64,000 nucleotides of DNA from Acidipropionibacterium acidipropionici (GCF_001441165.1 NZ_CP013126.1:3129551-3193550), one strand, 5' to 3'. Numbered from the stretch's first letter, positions 1 through 8,470 are shown. Program-made: numbers and translations. Notes: a model not told the origin generated them from the sequence alone.

Positions 1-427
1 GATGCGCTTCGGCGTAGGCCAGGGCCAGGCAGGATCCCCAGGATCCGCCGAAGACCTGCCAGGTCTCGATGCCCAGTTCAAGGCGCACCCGCTCCAGGTC
101 GGCGACCAGGTTCCCGGTGGTGTTGGTGGCCATCTCCTCGGGGGTCCTGGCCTGTGCCATGTGCGGGGTCGACAGGCCGCATCCGCGCTGGTCCAGCACC
201 ACGATGCGGTACCGGTCCGGGTCGAAGAACTGACGCCGGGTGGTGCCGCCGCCTCCCCCGGGGCCGCCGTGGAGGAAGACCACGGGCTTCCCCTCGGGGT
301 TGCCGCACTGCTCGACGTAGATCTGCTGGCCCTCGCCGACGTCGACCATCCGGGTGTCATAGGGCTCGATCGGCGGGTACAGCCCCCGATCGGGAGTGAT
401 TCCGAATTCGGCCGTGGCAACGGTCAT
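1..427 (-). CDS. pip: Proline iminopeptidase (alpha/beta hydrolase), C-terminus outside window
   Basis: This is the N-terminal 142 residues of a prolyl aminopeptidase, a cytoplasmic serine hydrolase that removes N-terminal proline from peptides. The visible part holds the oxyanion-hole motif HGGPGGGG, the DQRGCGLS strand-turn typical of the family, and the nucleophile elbow GGSWGS near the cut end. The catalytic Asp and His lie beyond base 1. The ATG at 427 is preceded by AGGAGA at good spacing, so the start is well supported. It is transcribed divergently from the transporter gene beginning at 490. The family is clear; the substrate range is inferred. Confidence 0.85.
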   Translation of the reverse strand, partial: MTVATAEFGITPDRGLYPPIEPYDTRMVDVGEGQQIYVEQCGNPEGKPVVFLHGGPGGGGGTTRRQFFDPDRYRIVVLDQRGCGLSTPHMAQARTPEEMATNTTGNLVADLERVRLELGIETWQVFGGSWGSCLALAYAEAH

Positions 428-476
428 CACGATCTCCTAACGGTGGACCCCTGGCTGTTCCACGATCCTAGGCCGC

Positions 477-482
477 TACCAT
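477..482 (+). promoter_or_regulatory. -10 box for a leaderless transporter transcript
   Basis: TACCAT matches TANNNT and lies exactly 7 bases before the GTG at 490. No Shine-Dalgarno sequence precedes that codon. The upstream ATG at 481 falls inside this box, which argues against it as the start. Confidence 0.5.
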
Positions 483-489
483 GCGCCCC

Positions 490-1200
490 GTGACAGATGC
501 AGCCGAGAACTCCCGCCGAGCCGTCTACGCCGATCGAGGCTCCAGCCACTACGACATCATCCTCACCCTGATGTGCGTGGTCGTGATCATCTCCAATATC
601 GGAGGGTCGAAGGGCGTCCAGCTGGGCCCCATCACCACTGACGGCGGGTTCTTCCTCTTCCCGCTGGCCTATGTGCTGGGCGACATCACGACCGAGGTGT
701 ACGGGCTGAAGGCCGCCCGGCGCGGCATCCTGATGGGATTCCTCATGGCCATCCTGGCGGTGCTGTGCTTCTGGGTGATCATCGAGCTGCCCGGCCTCGG
801 GGACTCCTACTCCGCCTCCCACGACGCGGCGATCGCCGCGGCCCTGGGGCCGGTGTGGCAGATCGTGGCCGCCGGGCTGTGCGGATTCCTGGCCGGCCAG
901 ATGACGAACTCGCTCATCATGGTCCGGCTCAAGGCCCGCTATCAGGAGCGCGGCCTGGTGGGCCGCCTGATGGGATCCACGGGTGTCGGGGAGCTCGTCG
1001 ACACCGTCATCTTCTGCGCCATCGCCGCACCCGTGGTGGGCATCACCGGCTTCGGCCAGTGGGCCAACTACGCCTTCTTCGGCTTCCTGTGGAAGACGCT
1101 GGTCGAGTACGCCCTCATCCCGGTGACCACCCGGGTGATCGCCTGGATCAAGAAGCGCGAGCCGAGCTATCAGGAGCGTCTGGCGGCCTCGAGCAGTTGA
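490..1200 (+). CDS. yhhQ: Queuosine precursor transporter, YhhQ/VUT family
   Basis: This is a 236-residue membrane protein of the YhhQ (DUF165, vitamin-uptake-like) family, which imports queuosine precursors such as preQ0, preQ1 or queuine. About six hydrophobic segments are visible. Family-typical stretches include ISNIGGSKG near the N-terminus, GDITTEVYG, and the late GELVDTVIFCAIA segment. The GTG at 490 is chosen because TACCAT sits 7 bases upstream. The in-frame ATG at 481 would add three residues. A queuine tRNA-ribosyltransferase gene lies 5 kb away and no preQ biosynthesis gene is seen here, which fits salvage. The ligand is not decided by the sequence. Confidence 0.85.
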   Translation: MTDAAENSRRAVYADRGSSHYDIILTLMCVVVIISNIGGSKGVQLGPITTDGGFFLFPLAYVLGDITTEVYGLKAARRGILMGFLMAILAVLCFWVIIELPGLGDSYSASHDAAIAAALGPVWQIVAAGLCGFLAGQMTNSLIMVRLKARYQERGLVGRLMGSTGVGELVDTVIFCAIAAPVVGITGFGQWANYAFFGFLWKTLVEYALIPVTTRVIAWIKKREPSYQERLAASSS

Positions 1201-1215
1201 GAGACGCCGCAGCGC

Positions 1216-1258
1216 CGTCGTCATGTAAGAAGTCGGGTAAACTCCTTACATGACGACG
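1216..1258 (+). promoter_or_regulatory. Perfect inverted repeat operator over toxin-antitoxin promoter and start codon
   Basis: Two perfect 14-base arms (1216-1229, CGTCGTCATGTAAG, and 1245-1258) are separated by 15 bases. The spacer holds a -10-like TAAACT (1238-1243) placed 6 bases before the ATG at 1250, and the right arm covers that start codon. Such a palindrome over the promoter fits autorepression by the AbrB-type antitoxin encoded just downstream. Confidence 0.7.
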
Positions 1259-1528
1259 ATGTATTCGACCATCACATCGAAGGGGCAGATCACACTGCCC
1301 GCAGAGGCTCGTCGCGCCCTGGGGCTGCATGCGGGTCAGAAGGTCGCCGTCCACATCGAGGACGACCGCCTCGTCATCGACCGCCCCGACGACATCTCGA
1401 CGCTCCGCGCGCGGATCCGCTCCGAGGCCGAGAGGCGCGGGACCTGGGGCACCGTGCCGCATTCGGGAGACGGATGGGCGGCGCGCGCCCAGGACCGCCC
1501 GGTCCGGGACGACGATGCCCAGTCTTGA
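1250..1528 (+). CDS. AbrB/SpoVT-type antitoxin of a type II toxin-antitoxin pair
   Basis: This 92-residue protein has an N-terminal swapped-hairpin AbrB DNA-binding domain (TSKGQITLPAEARRALGL, residues 9-26, and the following VAVHIEDDRLVI strand region). Its variable polar tail probably binds and neutralises the toxin. It should repress its own promoter through the palindrome at 1216-1258, which overlaps its start codon. The transcript looks leaderless, with TAAACT 6 bases upstream and no ribosome binding site. Its last 14 bases overlap the PIN toxin gene in another frame, so the pair is translationally coupled. The class is clear; a mobile origin is not indicated by base composition. Confidence 0.85.
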   Translation: MTTMYSTITSKGQITLPAEARRALGLHAGQKVAVHIEDDRLVIDRPDDISTLRARIRSEAERRGTWGTVPHSGDGWAARAQDRPVRDDDAQS

Positions 1529-1904
1529 CACCAATGTCCTGCTGCGCTGGCTCATCCAGGATGTTCCCGAGCAGACCGCGCAGGTTGACGACCTCCTCGC
1601 CCGGGGCGGGCGGTTCCGGGTTGACGACGTCGCCATCATTGAGACCGTCTTCGTCCTCGAACGCGTCATGAAGCTGAGCCGCCGTACGGTCGGTGACTCG
1701 CTGGAGGTTCTCATCTCGACCGCCTGCCTGGATTTCGATCGCCGGCTGTGGAATGAGATCGCCCAGTCCTATGTCGCCCACCCGAAGGTGTCGGTCGCCG
1801 ATATCTTCCTGGCGCTGAGGGCCCGTGACGGCGGGGCGGCGCCATTGCTGACCTTCGACCAGAAGCTGGCCGGCCAGGTCGATGGCGCCGCCCTGCTCAC
1901 ATAG
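1515..1904 (+). CDS. PIN-domain ribonuclease toxin (VapC-like)
   Basis: This 129-residue PIN-domain protein is the expected ribonuclease toxin of the pair. The acidic metal-binding residues are visible: D5 in SLDTNVLL, E43 in IIETVFVLE, D96 in VADIFLA and D115 in TFDQKL. VapC-type toxins cut tRNA or rRNA; the target here is unknown. The ATG at 1515 lies inside the end of the antitoxin gene, a 14-base overlap that favours coupled expression. Translation ends two bases before the convergent ABC permease gene. No frameshift or missing catalytic residue is seen, so the toxin looks intact. Confidence 0.85.
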   Translation: MPSLDTNVLLRWLIQDVPEQTAQVDDLLARGGRFRVDDVAIIETVFVLERVMKLSRRTVGDSLEVLISTACLDFDRRLWNEIAQSYVAHPKVSVADIFLALRARDGGAAPLLTFDQKLAGQVDGAALLT

Positions 1905-1906
1905 AC

Positions 1907-3130
1907 CTACCTCACGACGTCGGTGCTGCGCCAGGCCCTGGCGATCGAGACCTTGCCGCCGGTCTGCAGGATCGCCCGCCGGTAGATCCGCTCGCCGGCC
2001 CAGATGGTCAGGCCCGAGAAGACCAGGGAGATGGCGATCGAGACGACCGGCTCCCACCACGCCGCGGACCCGCTCACCAGTCTGGTGGGCATCGCGATGG
2101 CCGAGGCCACCGGGATGTAGGAGGCGATCACCTGGGAGGATCCCGAGGCGAACAGGCCGTAGAAGTAGACCACCATCACCACCATGAGCAGCGGCATCGA
2201 GGTCGAGCTGACGTCCTCCGAGCGTCCGGCCAGTGCTCCGGCGGCGGCCCACAGGCAGGCCAGCGCCATGAATCCGACGACGAAGTAGACCAGGAACCAC
2301 AGCGCCGGGGCGGTCACCAGGTTGAGGTACTCCTTCCACGGGGAGAAGGAGAGCCCGGCCAGGGCCACGCCGACGATGAGGACCATCTGTCCCAGGGCCA
2401 GGACGGTGTTACCGAGGATCTTGCCGAGCAGCAGCTGGCGCGAGGGGATCGCGGTGAGCAGGATCTCGGCGATCCGGGACTGCTTCTCCTCGACCACGGA
2501 GTTGGCGATGGCGTAGCCGAAGATGATCATCGACAGGTAGAACAGGAATGCGAAGACGACGCCGAGCACCGTGGCGGTGGCCTCTTTCTCAGAGTCCTGG
2601 CTGGATCCCAGTGATCCCAGTGTCATGGTGGCACCGGCGGTCAGCCGTTGCGGGGAGACCCCGAGGGCCTTCGCGTTGGCGTTCATGGCGGCGCTCGAGA
2701 CCGCCTGGGCCAGCGCCCGGGTGGCGCCGTCGCTCTGGGAGGGGGCCGATTTCAGGCCCGCCAGCCGCCAGCCGTCGCCGTTGCGCTCCAGCAGCAGGTC
2801 GGCGTCGCCGTCGTCCATCTTCTGCCTGGCCTGATCGGTCGAGGCCACCTTGAGCGCCTCGATGGCGTCCTCGGACCCGGACTTCTTGTTGAGTTGCTGC
2901 GCCGAGGCGACCACCTGGGCGCCCTGGTCGTCGGTGACGGCGACGGTGGTGGTCTCGGAACGTCCGCTGAACACGACGGAGAGCGCCAGGGCGACGATCA
3001 TGACGCCCAGGGTCGAGAGGGTCGAGGCGATGAACGCCTTGTCGTGGAGTTTCGCCGAGATCTCGCGGCCCGTGACGATCTGCCACAGGCCCCCGGTCCG
3101 GTCGTCGGTGGTGATGTTCTGGCCGGTCAT
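1907..3130 (-). CDS. ABC exporter permease (ABC-2 type, NatB-like)
   Basis: This 407-residue membrane protein resembles NatB/YhaP-type ABC-2 permeases. It has one N-terminal membrane segment (about residues 32-55, ASTLSTLGVMIVALALSVVF), a large external domain of about 130 residues, and five or so membrane segments in the C-terminal half. The start ATG overlaps the stop of the ATPase gene by four bases (ATGA), so the two are coupled subunits of one exporter. The operon continues upstream to a two-component system, which probably senses the exported compound or cell-envelope stress. Substrate is unknown; sodium, peptides or antibiotics are possibilities from the family. Confidence 0.82.
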   Translation of the reverse strand: MTGQNITTDDRTGGLWQIVTGREISAKLHDKAFIASTLSTLGVMIVALALSVVFSGRSETTTVAVTDDQGAQVVASAQQLNKKSGSEDAIEALKVASTDQARQKMDDGDADLLLERNGDGWRLAGLKSAPSQSDGATRALAQAVSSAAMNANAKALGVSPQRLTAGATMTLGSLGSSQDSEKEATATVLGVVFAFLFYLSMIIFGYAIANSVVEEKQSRIAEILLTAIPSRQLLLGKILGNTVLALGQMVLIVGVALAGLSFSPWKEYLNLVTAPALWFLVYFVVGFMALACLWAAAGALAGRSEDVSSTSMPLLMVVMVVYFYGLFASGSSQVIASYIPVASAIAMPTRLVSGSAAWWEPVVSIAISLVFSGLTIWAGERIYRRAILQTGGKVSIARAWRSTDVVR

Positions 3131-4047
3131 GATGCGGCCGCCTCTCGGTAGATCTCGGACAGACTGGGAAGGATCCGGGCGAACTCGGTCACCGGTCCGC
3201 GGCCCAGCGCCGTCGACAGGACCTCCTGGTCGACGCCGTCGCGGGTGAACTCGAGGACCGCACTGGTGCCGTCCAGATCCACGACGTCGACCCCGGGGGT
3301 CCCGCGCAACCAGCCGAGATCGGTGCCGGCCGAGAGCCGGTATCGCACAGGTCCGCCGCCGCGCAGCTCGTCGGTGGAGCCGTCGGCCACGACCCTGCCG
3401 TGGTCGAGGATGACGAGGTTGTCGCAGAGCCGTTCGACCAGGTCGAGCTGGTGGGAGCTGAAGAGCACCGGGACGCCGGCGGCGCTCTGCTCGCGCAGCA
3501 CCTCGGCCATCGCGTCGACGGCCACCGGGTCAAGGCCGGAGAAGGGCTCGTCGAGGATGAGGGCCGCCGGGCTGCCGAGCAGGGAGGCGGTCACCTGGAC
3601 CCTCTGCTGATTGCCGAGGGAGAGTTTCTCGACGAGGTCCTTGGCGCGTTCGGCCAGGCCGAACCTCTCGAGGTAGCCCATGGCCTGGCGTCGTGCCACC
3701 TCGGCCGAGACTCCGTGGATCCGGGCCAGATAGACCAGTTGGTCGATGACCGGCTGCTTGGGGTAGAGACCGCGTTCCTCGGGCATGTAGCCGATCCGCC
3801 GGCGGTCCGCGGTGGTGATCGGATGGCCGTTGTAGTTCACGGATCCGGAGGTGAGGGCCAGCACCCCCACGATCATCCTCATGGTGGTGGTCTTGCCGGC
3901 GCCGTTGGCCCCGACGAAACCGGTCATGGCTCCGGGTCTCACCGAGAAGCTCACGGCGTCGGCGGCCACCAGGTCGCCATAGCGCCGGGTGAGCTCGATC
4001 ACCTCGATGCCCCGGCCGTCGTCGGTGTGGTCGCTGTTGTGAGTCAT
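3127..4047 (-). CDS. ABC exporter ATP-binding subunit (NatA-like)
   Basis: This 306-residue ATPase drives the adjacent permease. It shows Walker A GANGAGKTT, a signature-like LSLGNQQRV, Walker B ALILDEPF with a following D-loop, and a switch histidine in FSSHQLD. The C-terminal 80 residues form the extension typical of NatA/CcmA-type exporters. The ATG at 4047 is chosen because the conserved domain starts about 15 residues later; a longer reading from 4116 would add a cysteine-rich segment unlike the family. A GGAG lies very close to this start. It is separated by 52 bases from the response regulator and overlaps the permease by four bases. Confidence 0.85.
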   Translation of the reverse strand: MTHNSDHTDDGRGIEVIELTRRYGDLVAADAVSFSVRPGAMTGFVGANGAGKTTTMRMIVGVLALTSGSVNYNGHPITTADRRRIGYMPEERGLYPKQPVIDQLVYLARIHGVSAEVARRQAMGYLERFGLAERAKDLVEKLSLGNQQRVQVTASLLGSPAALILDEPFSGLDPVAVDAMAEVLREQSAAGVPVLFSSHQLDLVERLCDNLVILDHGRVVADGSTDELRGGGPVRYRLSAGTDLGWLRGTPGVDVVDLDGTSAVLEFTRDGVDQEVLSTALGRGPVTEFARILPSLSEIYREAAAS

Positions 4048-4099
4048 GACTCCATTGCAGCCTCCGCAGCCCGTGGGCACATCGGCCGCGGGAACCAGA

Positions 4100-4756
4100 T
4101 CAGCCCTCCCCCACACGGATGAGGCCGGCCTCGTAGGCGAAGGCCACCAGCTGCACGCGGTCGCGCAGGTCGAGCTTCGTGAGGCTGTTGGAGATGTGCG
4201 TCTTGACGGTGGCCTCGGAGACGAACAGCGCGGCGGCGATCTCGGCGTTGGACAGCCCGTGGGCCACCTGCACCACGACCTCCCCCTCCCGCGGGGTGAG
4301 CAGCTCGAGGCGGGGGTCGGACGCCGTGGCGCCGGTAGCGCCCTCGCCCAGTCGCGCCTCGATCACCCTGCGGGTGACCTCGGGGGCCAGCAGGGCGTAT
4401 CCCTCGTGGACCTGCCGCAGCCCGGCGACCAGGGAGTCGGCGTCGGCGTTCTTGAGCATGAATCCGCTGGCCCCGGCGGCCAGCGCGTCGAAGAGGTAGT
4501 CGTCGCGGTCGAAGGTGGTGAGCACCACCACCTTCACCGGGCTGTCGGCGGTGATCTCACGGGTCGCAGCGATCCCGTCGAGGACGGGCATCTGGACGTC
4601 CATGAGCACCAGGTCGGGCTGGAGCCGTGCGGCGGCGTCGACGGCCTGGCGCCCGTCGGCGGCCTCCCCCACCACCTCGATGTCGGGCTCCACCGACAGG
4701 ATGAGCCGGAATCCGGTGCGCACCAGCTTCTGGTCGTCGACCAACAGCACTCTCAT
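4100..4756 (-). CDS. LuxR/NarL-family response regulator
   Basis: This 218-residue protein has a receiver domain (residues 1-120) with acidic residues D7-D8, phospho-acceptor D53 in LMDVQMPVLDG, the conserved threonine in VVLTTFD, and the late lysine in FMLKNAD. A C-terminal LuxR helix-turn-helix follows (LTPREGEVVVQVAHGLSNAE and ATVKTHISNSLTKL). It is phosphorylated by the kinase encoded immediately upstream, whose gene it overlaps by four bases. It probably activates the ABC exporter genes that follow in the same direction. The family is certain; the regulon is inferred from position. Confidence 0.93.
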   Translation of the reverse strand: MRVLLVDDQKLVRTGFRLILSVEPDIEVVGEAADGRQAVDAAARLQPDLVLMDVQMPVLDGIAATREITADSPVKVVVLTTFDRDDYLFDALAAGASGFMLKNADADSLVAGLRQVHEGYALLAPEVTRRVIEARLGEGATGATASDPRLELLTPREGEVVVQVAHGLSNAEIAAALFVSEATVKTHISNSLTKLDLRDRVQLVAFAYEAGLIRVGEG

Positions 4757-6093
4757 GGTCGGTCCTCTCTCCCATCAGTCGCCAGCTCCGGCGGCGATGA
4801 CAGCCTGGCCAGCACCCGCCAGCCCCCGGTGGCCCGCGGGCCCGTCTCCAGGGTGCCGCCGTGGGCGGCCACCCTCTCTCTCATCCCGATCAGGCCCACC
4901 CCGGTGCCGGGGATCGGGGGCGCGCCGGTGGCCGCGGCTCCCCGGCCGTCATCGGTGACCTCCACCTCGACGCATCCGCTGGTGATCCTCACCGCGACGT
5001 GGGCGTGGGCGGCCAGACCGTGCTTGTCGACATTGTTGAGGGCCTCCTGGACGATCCGGTAGACACTGAGTGCCACCGGCGGAGGCACGGCCCGGCGGTC
5101 GCCGACCACATCCAGTGTGACGGCGGCGCGTCGCGGCTGGGCGCACAGCTCCTCCAGATCCTCCAGGCCGGGCTGGATCGCCGGGTCCGCCTCCTCGGAG
5201 GGGCGCAACGATCCCAGGAGGGAGTGCATCTCGGTCACGGCCAGCCGCGACTCCTCCTCCACCGTGCCCAGGGCCTCACGGGCCAGATCCGGAGCGACCT
5301 CCAGCGCCCGCCTGGCGCCGGCCGCCTGGATGCCGATGACCGACACGTGGTGGGCGACGGAGTCGTGGAGCTCGCGGGCGATGCGCAGCCGCTCGGCCAC
5401 CACGGCACGGTCTGCGAGCTGGGACCTCTGGACGGCGATGGTCCGGGCCTGGTCGCGGCTGCGAGCCAGATCCCGGGCGCCCCGCCAGGCGATCTGGCCC
5501 ATGGCCCCGGCGCCGAGGGTGAAGGCGACATTGATGACGATCTGGAGGAGGATGACGCGCGTGTACGCGGCGACATCGGCGCTCGCCCGCGGATTCATCG
5601 CCCTGAGCATCCCGGCCAGCGCGTTGGTCCGCGAGAAGGCCACCGCGAGCCAGCCGAGGAAGACGACCACGACGCCCGCGATGACTCCCCACGCGGCGCG
5701 ACGGCTGCGTCCCCAGGCCACGGTGGTGTGGAAGCAGATGAAGTAGAACACCTGCCCCACGTAATTGGTGGTCGCCTCGGGGGCCACCGCACCGCCCACC
5801 AGCAGATGCGCCGCCGCCAGGCAGCCCACCGCCGCCGGGAACCGCCGCCGCAGGGACAGGATCACGGCGAGGGTCGCGAGGATGATCCACCGCCGCCACC
5901 ACGAGGAGTGATCGTAGGCCGACAGCCCGTCGAGCAGCCAGATCATCCCGAGACCCAGGGGCACCGAGAGGAGGCCGACGAGGATGTCGGCCCCGCTGAC
6001 CCGCCCGACGAGCGGCACCCGGATGGTCCGGTGGGATGGCGCGGGCCGCTCCCAGGGGTCATCCAGATCCAGCAGATCGGTGAGGGAGGCCAT
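4753..6093 (-). CDS. Sensor histidine kinase, NarL-partner (HisKA_3) type
   Basis: This 446-residue membrane kinase has several N-terminal membrane helices (about residues 33-55, 68-105, 112-125, 132-152 and 180-200), a short coiled segment and a HisKA_3 dimerisation domain with phospho-acceptor H243 in ARELHDSVAHH. A HATPase domain follows, with N box QEALNNVDKHG, DDGRG and GVGLIGMRERV. The input seems to be sensed within the membrane, since no large external domain is seen; such kinases often watch envelope stress. A TAGCCT box (6100-6105) lies 6 bases before the ATG, so the operon transcript is probably leaderless. It heads the kinase, regulator, ATPase, permease operon. Confidence 0.9.
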   Translation of the reverse strand: MASLTDLLDLDDPWERPAPSHRTIRVPLVGRVSGADILVGLLSVPLGLGMIWLLDGLSAYDHSSWWRRWIILATLAVILSLRRRFPAAVGCLAAAHLLVGGAVAPEATTNYVGQVFYFICFHTTVAWGRSRRAAWGVIAGVVVVFLGWLAVAFSRTNALAGMLRAMNPRASADVAAYTRVILLQIVINVAFTLGAGAMGQIAWRGARDLARSRDQARTIAVQRSQLADRAVVAERLRIARELHDSVAHHVSVIGIQAAGARRALEVAPDLAREALGTVEEESRLAVTEMHSLLGSLRPSEEADPAIQPGLEDLEELCAQPRRAAVTLDVVGDRRAVPPPVALSVYRIVQEALNNVDKHGLAAHAHVAVRITSGCVEVEVTDDGRGAAATGAPPIPGTGVGLIGMRERVAAHGGTLETGPRATGGWRVLARLSSPPELATDGREDRP

Positions 6094-6099
6094 GGCCCG

Positions 6100-6105
6100 A
6101 GGCTA
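6100..6105 (-). promoter_or_regulatory. -10 box of the kinase-regulator-exporter operon
   Basis: On the minus strand TAGCCT (TANNNT) is followed by six bases and the ATG at 6093, with no Shine-Dalgarno sequence. This is the leaderless arrangement repeated throughout the window. Confidence 0.5.
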
Positions 6106-6176
6106 TCGGCCGGACGGGCGAGGATGCTTCGGCCGCGGGGATGAGACCGGCATCGGCCGCGGGGATGAGACCGTCG

Positions 6177-7439
6177 TCAGCCCTGCACCTGAGCGCGTCT
6201 CACCAGTCTGCCGCCGTGGGCGTTCCACCGTCCCATGAACTCGGCCTCCAGGGCGTCCAGATCGCCGCCGCGCATGGCCGCCCGGATGTCGTCGACCAGC
6301 CTCACCGTCCAGCGCTCGTTGTGAATGGTGGCCAGGGTGTTGGCGAGGAGCTCCTTGGCCTTGAAGAGGTGGTGGAGGTAGGCCCGCGAGTAGTGAGTGC
6401 AGGTGTAGCAGTCGCAGCCGGGTTCAAGGGGCCCGAAATCGGCCCGGAAGGGGGCGGTGTTGACGTTGTAGCGTCCGTCGGCGGTGTAGATGGCGGCGTT
6501 GCGGGCCACCCGGGAGGGGTTGACGCAGTCGAAGGTGTCGGCGCCGGCCCGGCAGGCCGCGAAGAGGTCGTCGGGCTCGGAGATGCCCAGCAGGTGGCGG
6601 GGCCGGTCCTCGGGCAGTTCCTCGGCGCACCAGCCGACGATCCTCCCGAGGTTCTTCTTCTCGATGGCGCCGCCGATCCCGAATCCGTCGAAGCCCTGCC
6701 CCTCAGACTCCATGGCGGCCAGATCCCGGCAGGCCTTGCGGCGGAGGTCCTCGTACTGGGCTCCCTGGATCACCCCGAACAGGGCCTGGTAGGGCTTTCC
6801 CGCCCTCTCGCCGGTGAGACGACGGTGCTCTGCCAGGCAGCGGGCGGCCCAGCGCCGGGTCCGCTCCAGGGCCTCCTCCTGGTAGGGACGGGTGTTCATC
6901 AGGGTGGTGAGCTCGTCGAAGGCGAACATGATGTCGGCCCCCAGCCGGTGCTGGATGCTCATCGAGAACTCGGGGGTGAACCGGTGCAGGTCGCCGTTGA
7001 GTGGGCTGCGGAAGGTGACCCCGTCGTCATCGACCATCGCCTTGCGGTCGGCGTCGGCGGCGATGACGTCGGCCTCGGTGAGCTGGGAGACGTCCATCGC
7101 GAGGGTCTTCTTAAATCCCGCGCCCAGGCTCAGCACCTGGAAGCCGCCGGAGTCGGTGAAGGTCGGCGCCGACCAGTTCATGAACCGTCCCAGGCCTCCC
7201 GCCTCGTCGATCAGGTCGGGCCCGGGTTGCAGGAAGAGGTGATAGGCGTTGGCCAGTACGGCCTGGGCGCCGAGCTCGGCGACGGATTCGGGCAGGACGG
7301 CCTTCACGCTGGCCTTGGTGCCGACGACGATGAATGCCGGGGTCTCGATGTCGCCGTGGGGGGTGTGGATGGTTCCCGTCCTCCCCAGGCCGTTGTCGAG
7401 GGTGGAGGTGACGTCGAAACCGAAGGGCATGGGCGACAT
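6177..7439 (-). CDS. tgt: Queuine tRNA-ribosyltransferase
   Basis: This 420-residue enzyme exchanges guanine 34 of GUN-anticodon tRNAs for queuine or a precursor. The sequence shows the proton-acceptor aspartate in FTDSGGFQ, the nucleophile region TFDCVNPSRVARN, and the C-terminal zinc site CDCYTC with a downstream histidine. The specificity loop reads DGFGIGGA, where preQ1-type enzymes have a GLSVGE-like sequence. By alignment from memory this loses a glutamate that contacts preQ1, so the natural substrate may be queuine itself. The start at 7439 is chosen over the longer reading because family homology begins at FGFDVTSTLD. It is transcribed away from the EamA gene. A YhhQ transporter lies nearby. 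Confidence 0.93.
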   Translation of the reverse strand: MSPMPFGFDVTSTLDNGLGRTGTIHTPHGDIETPAFIVVGTKASVKAVLPESVAELGAQAVLANAYHLFLQPGPDLIDEAGGLGRFMNWSAPTFTDSGGFQVLSLGAGFKKTLAMDVSQLTEADVIAADADRKAMVDDDGVTFRSPLNGDLHRFTPEFSMSIQHRLGADIMFAFDELTTLMNTRPYQEEALERTRRWAARCLAEHRRLTGERAGKPYQALFGVIQGAQYEDLRRKACRDLAAMESEGQGFDGFGIGGAIEKKNLGRIVGWCAEELPEDRPRHLLGISEPDDLFAACRAGADTFDCVNPSRVARNAAIYTADGRYNVNTAPFRADFGPLEPGCDCYTCTHYSRAYLHHLFKAKELLANTLATIHNERWTVRLVDDIRAAMRGGDLDALEAEFMGRWNAHGGRLVRRAQVQG

Positions 7440-7518
7440 TCTCTCATCCCCTGCGCCCCTCGCCGCGCCCATCGGTGCACGGGCCTCCGCCCGTGCCCCG
7501 CCGCCCGTGGGCAGGGCA

Positions 7519-7524
7519 TATGGT
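7519..7524 (+). promoter_or_regulatory. -10 box of the EamA exporter gene
   Basis: TATGGT is followed by 7 bases and the GTG at 7532, with no ribosome binding site. The ATG at 7520 lies inside the box and is therefore an unlikely start. Confidence 0.45.
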
Positions 7525-7531
7525 CTGTGCC

Positions 7532-8419
7532 GTGCCAGGTGTCGTCTACATGCTCGCCGCAATGCTCTCGGTCCAGTTCGGCGGCGCCTTCGCCGCCACC
7601 CTCATCCCCGAGATCGGGCCCCTGGGCACCGTCGCACTGCGTCTGACGATCGCGACCATCATCCTCATCCCCTTCGCCCGTCCCGGCCTGCACGACCGCC
7701 GCACCGGACGCCGGCACTCCCGCGGCGACTGGATCCGGGTGGTGGCCTTCGCGGTGACCCTCGGGGTGATGAACACCAGCTTCTACTTCAGCCTGCGCAC
7801 CCTTCCGATCGGCGTCGCGGTGACGATCGAGTTCATCGGCCCGATGACGATGGCGGCGCTGGGTTCGCGGACCTGGCGGGACAGCCTGGCGGTGCTCCTG
7901 GCGGCGGCCGGGGTGGTGGGCGTCTCGGGGGCGCTCAACGCCGACTGGTCCCAGGTGAGCCTGCCGGGGATCGGCTTCGCGCTGGGCGCCGGGGTGGCAT
8001 GGGCCCTCTACGCGAAGGCCTCCCAGGCGGTCGGGGCCCGCTGGGAGTCGCTGCGCGGCCTCACCTGGGCCATGATCATCTGCTCGGTGGTGATCCTTCC
8101 CTTCGGGATCGCCAGCGCCGGCGCCGAGCTGCTGCGGCCCCGTCACCTGCTGGTCGGCGCGGCGGTGGCCCTGATGTCCTCGGCGCTGCCCTACAGCCTC
8201 GAGATGTACGCCCTGCGCAAGCTCTCGACGAAGGCCTACGGCATCCTCACCGGCGGTGAACCGGCGGTCGCCGCGCTGGCCGGGCTGCTCGTCCTGAGTC
8301 AGGGGCTCCATCCGCTGCAGATCGTCGGGATGGTGTGCGTCATCTCTGCCTCGATCCTGGTGCTGGGCCATGAGCACCATGACAGGTCCGGCCGGGCCGC
8401 GGTGGCCGCCTCCGACTAG
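7532..8419 (+). CDS. EamA/RhtA-like amino-acid or metabolite exporter
   Basis: This 295-residue inner-membrane protein of the drug/metabolite transporter superfamily has ten hydrophobic helices formed by two EamA repeats (about residues 5-135 and 145-280). Landmarks are QFGGAFAATLIPEIGP at the N-terminus and the second-repeat segment SALPYSLEMYALRKLS, which resembles RhtA exporters of threonine and homoserine. The GTG at 7532 places the first helix directly at the N-terminus and has a -10 box at leaderless distance. Starts at 7520 or 7475 are possible but less likely. It runs divergently from tgt. The substrate is inferred only from family resemblance. Confidence 0.8.
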   Translation: MPGVVYMLAAMLSVQFGGAFAATLIPEIGPLGTVALRLTIATIILIPFARPGLHDRRTGRRHSRGDWIRVVAFAVTLGVMNTSFYFSLRTLPIGVAVTIEFIGPMTMAALGSRTWRDSLAVLLAAAGVVGVSGALNADWSQVSLPGIGFALGAGVAWALYAKASQAVGARWESLRGLTWAMIICSVVILPFGIASAGAELLRPRHLLVGAAVALMSSALPYSLEMYALRKLSTKAYGILTGGEPAVAALAGLLVLSQGLHPLQIVGMVCVISASILVLGHEHHDRSGRAAVAASD

Positions 8420-8470
8420 GCTTCGACCGCACGCGCGGTACCGCGACCGCACCGGAAGAAAGGATCCGCG

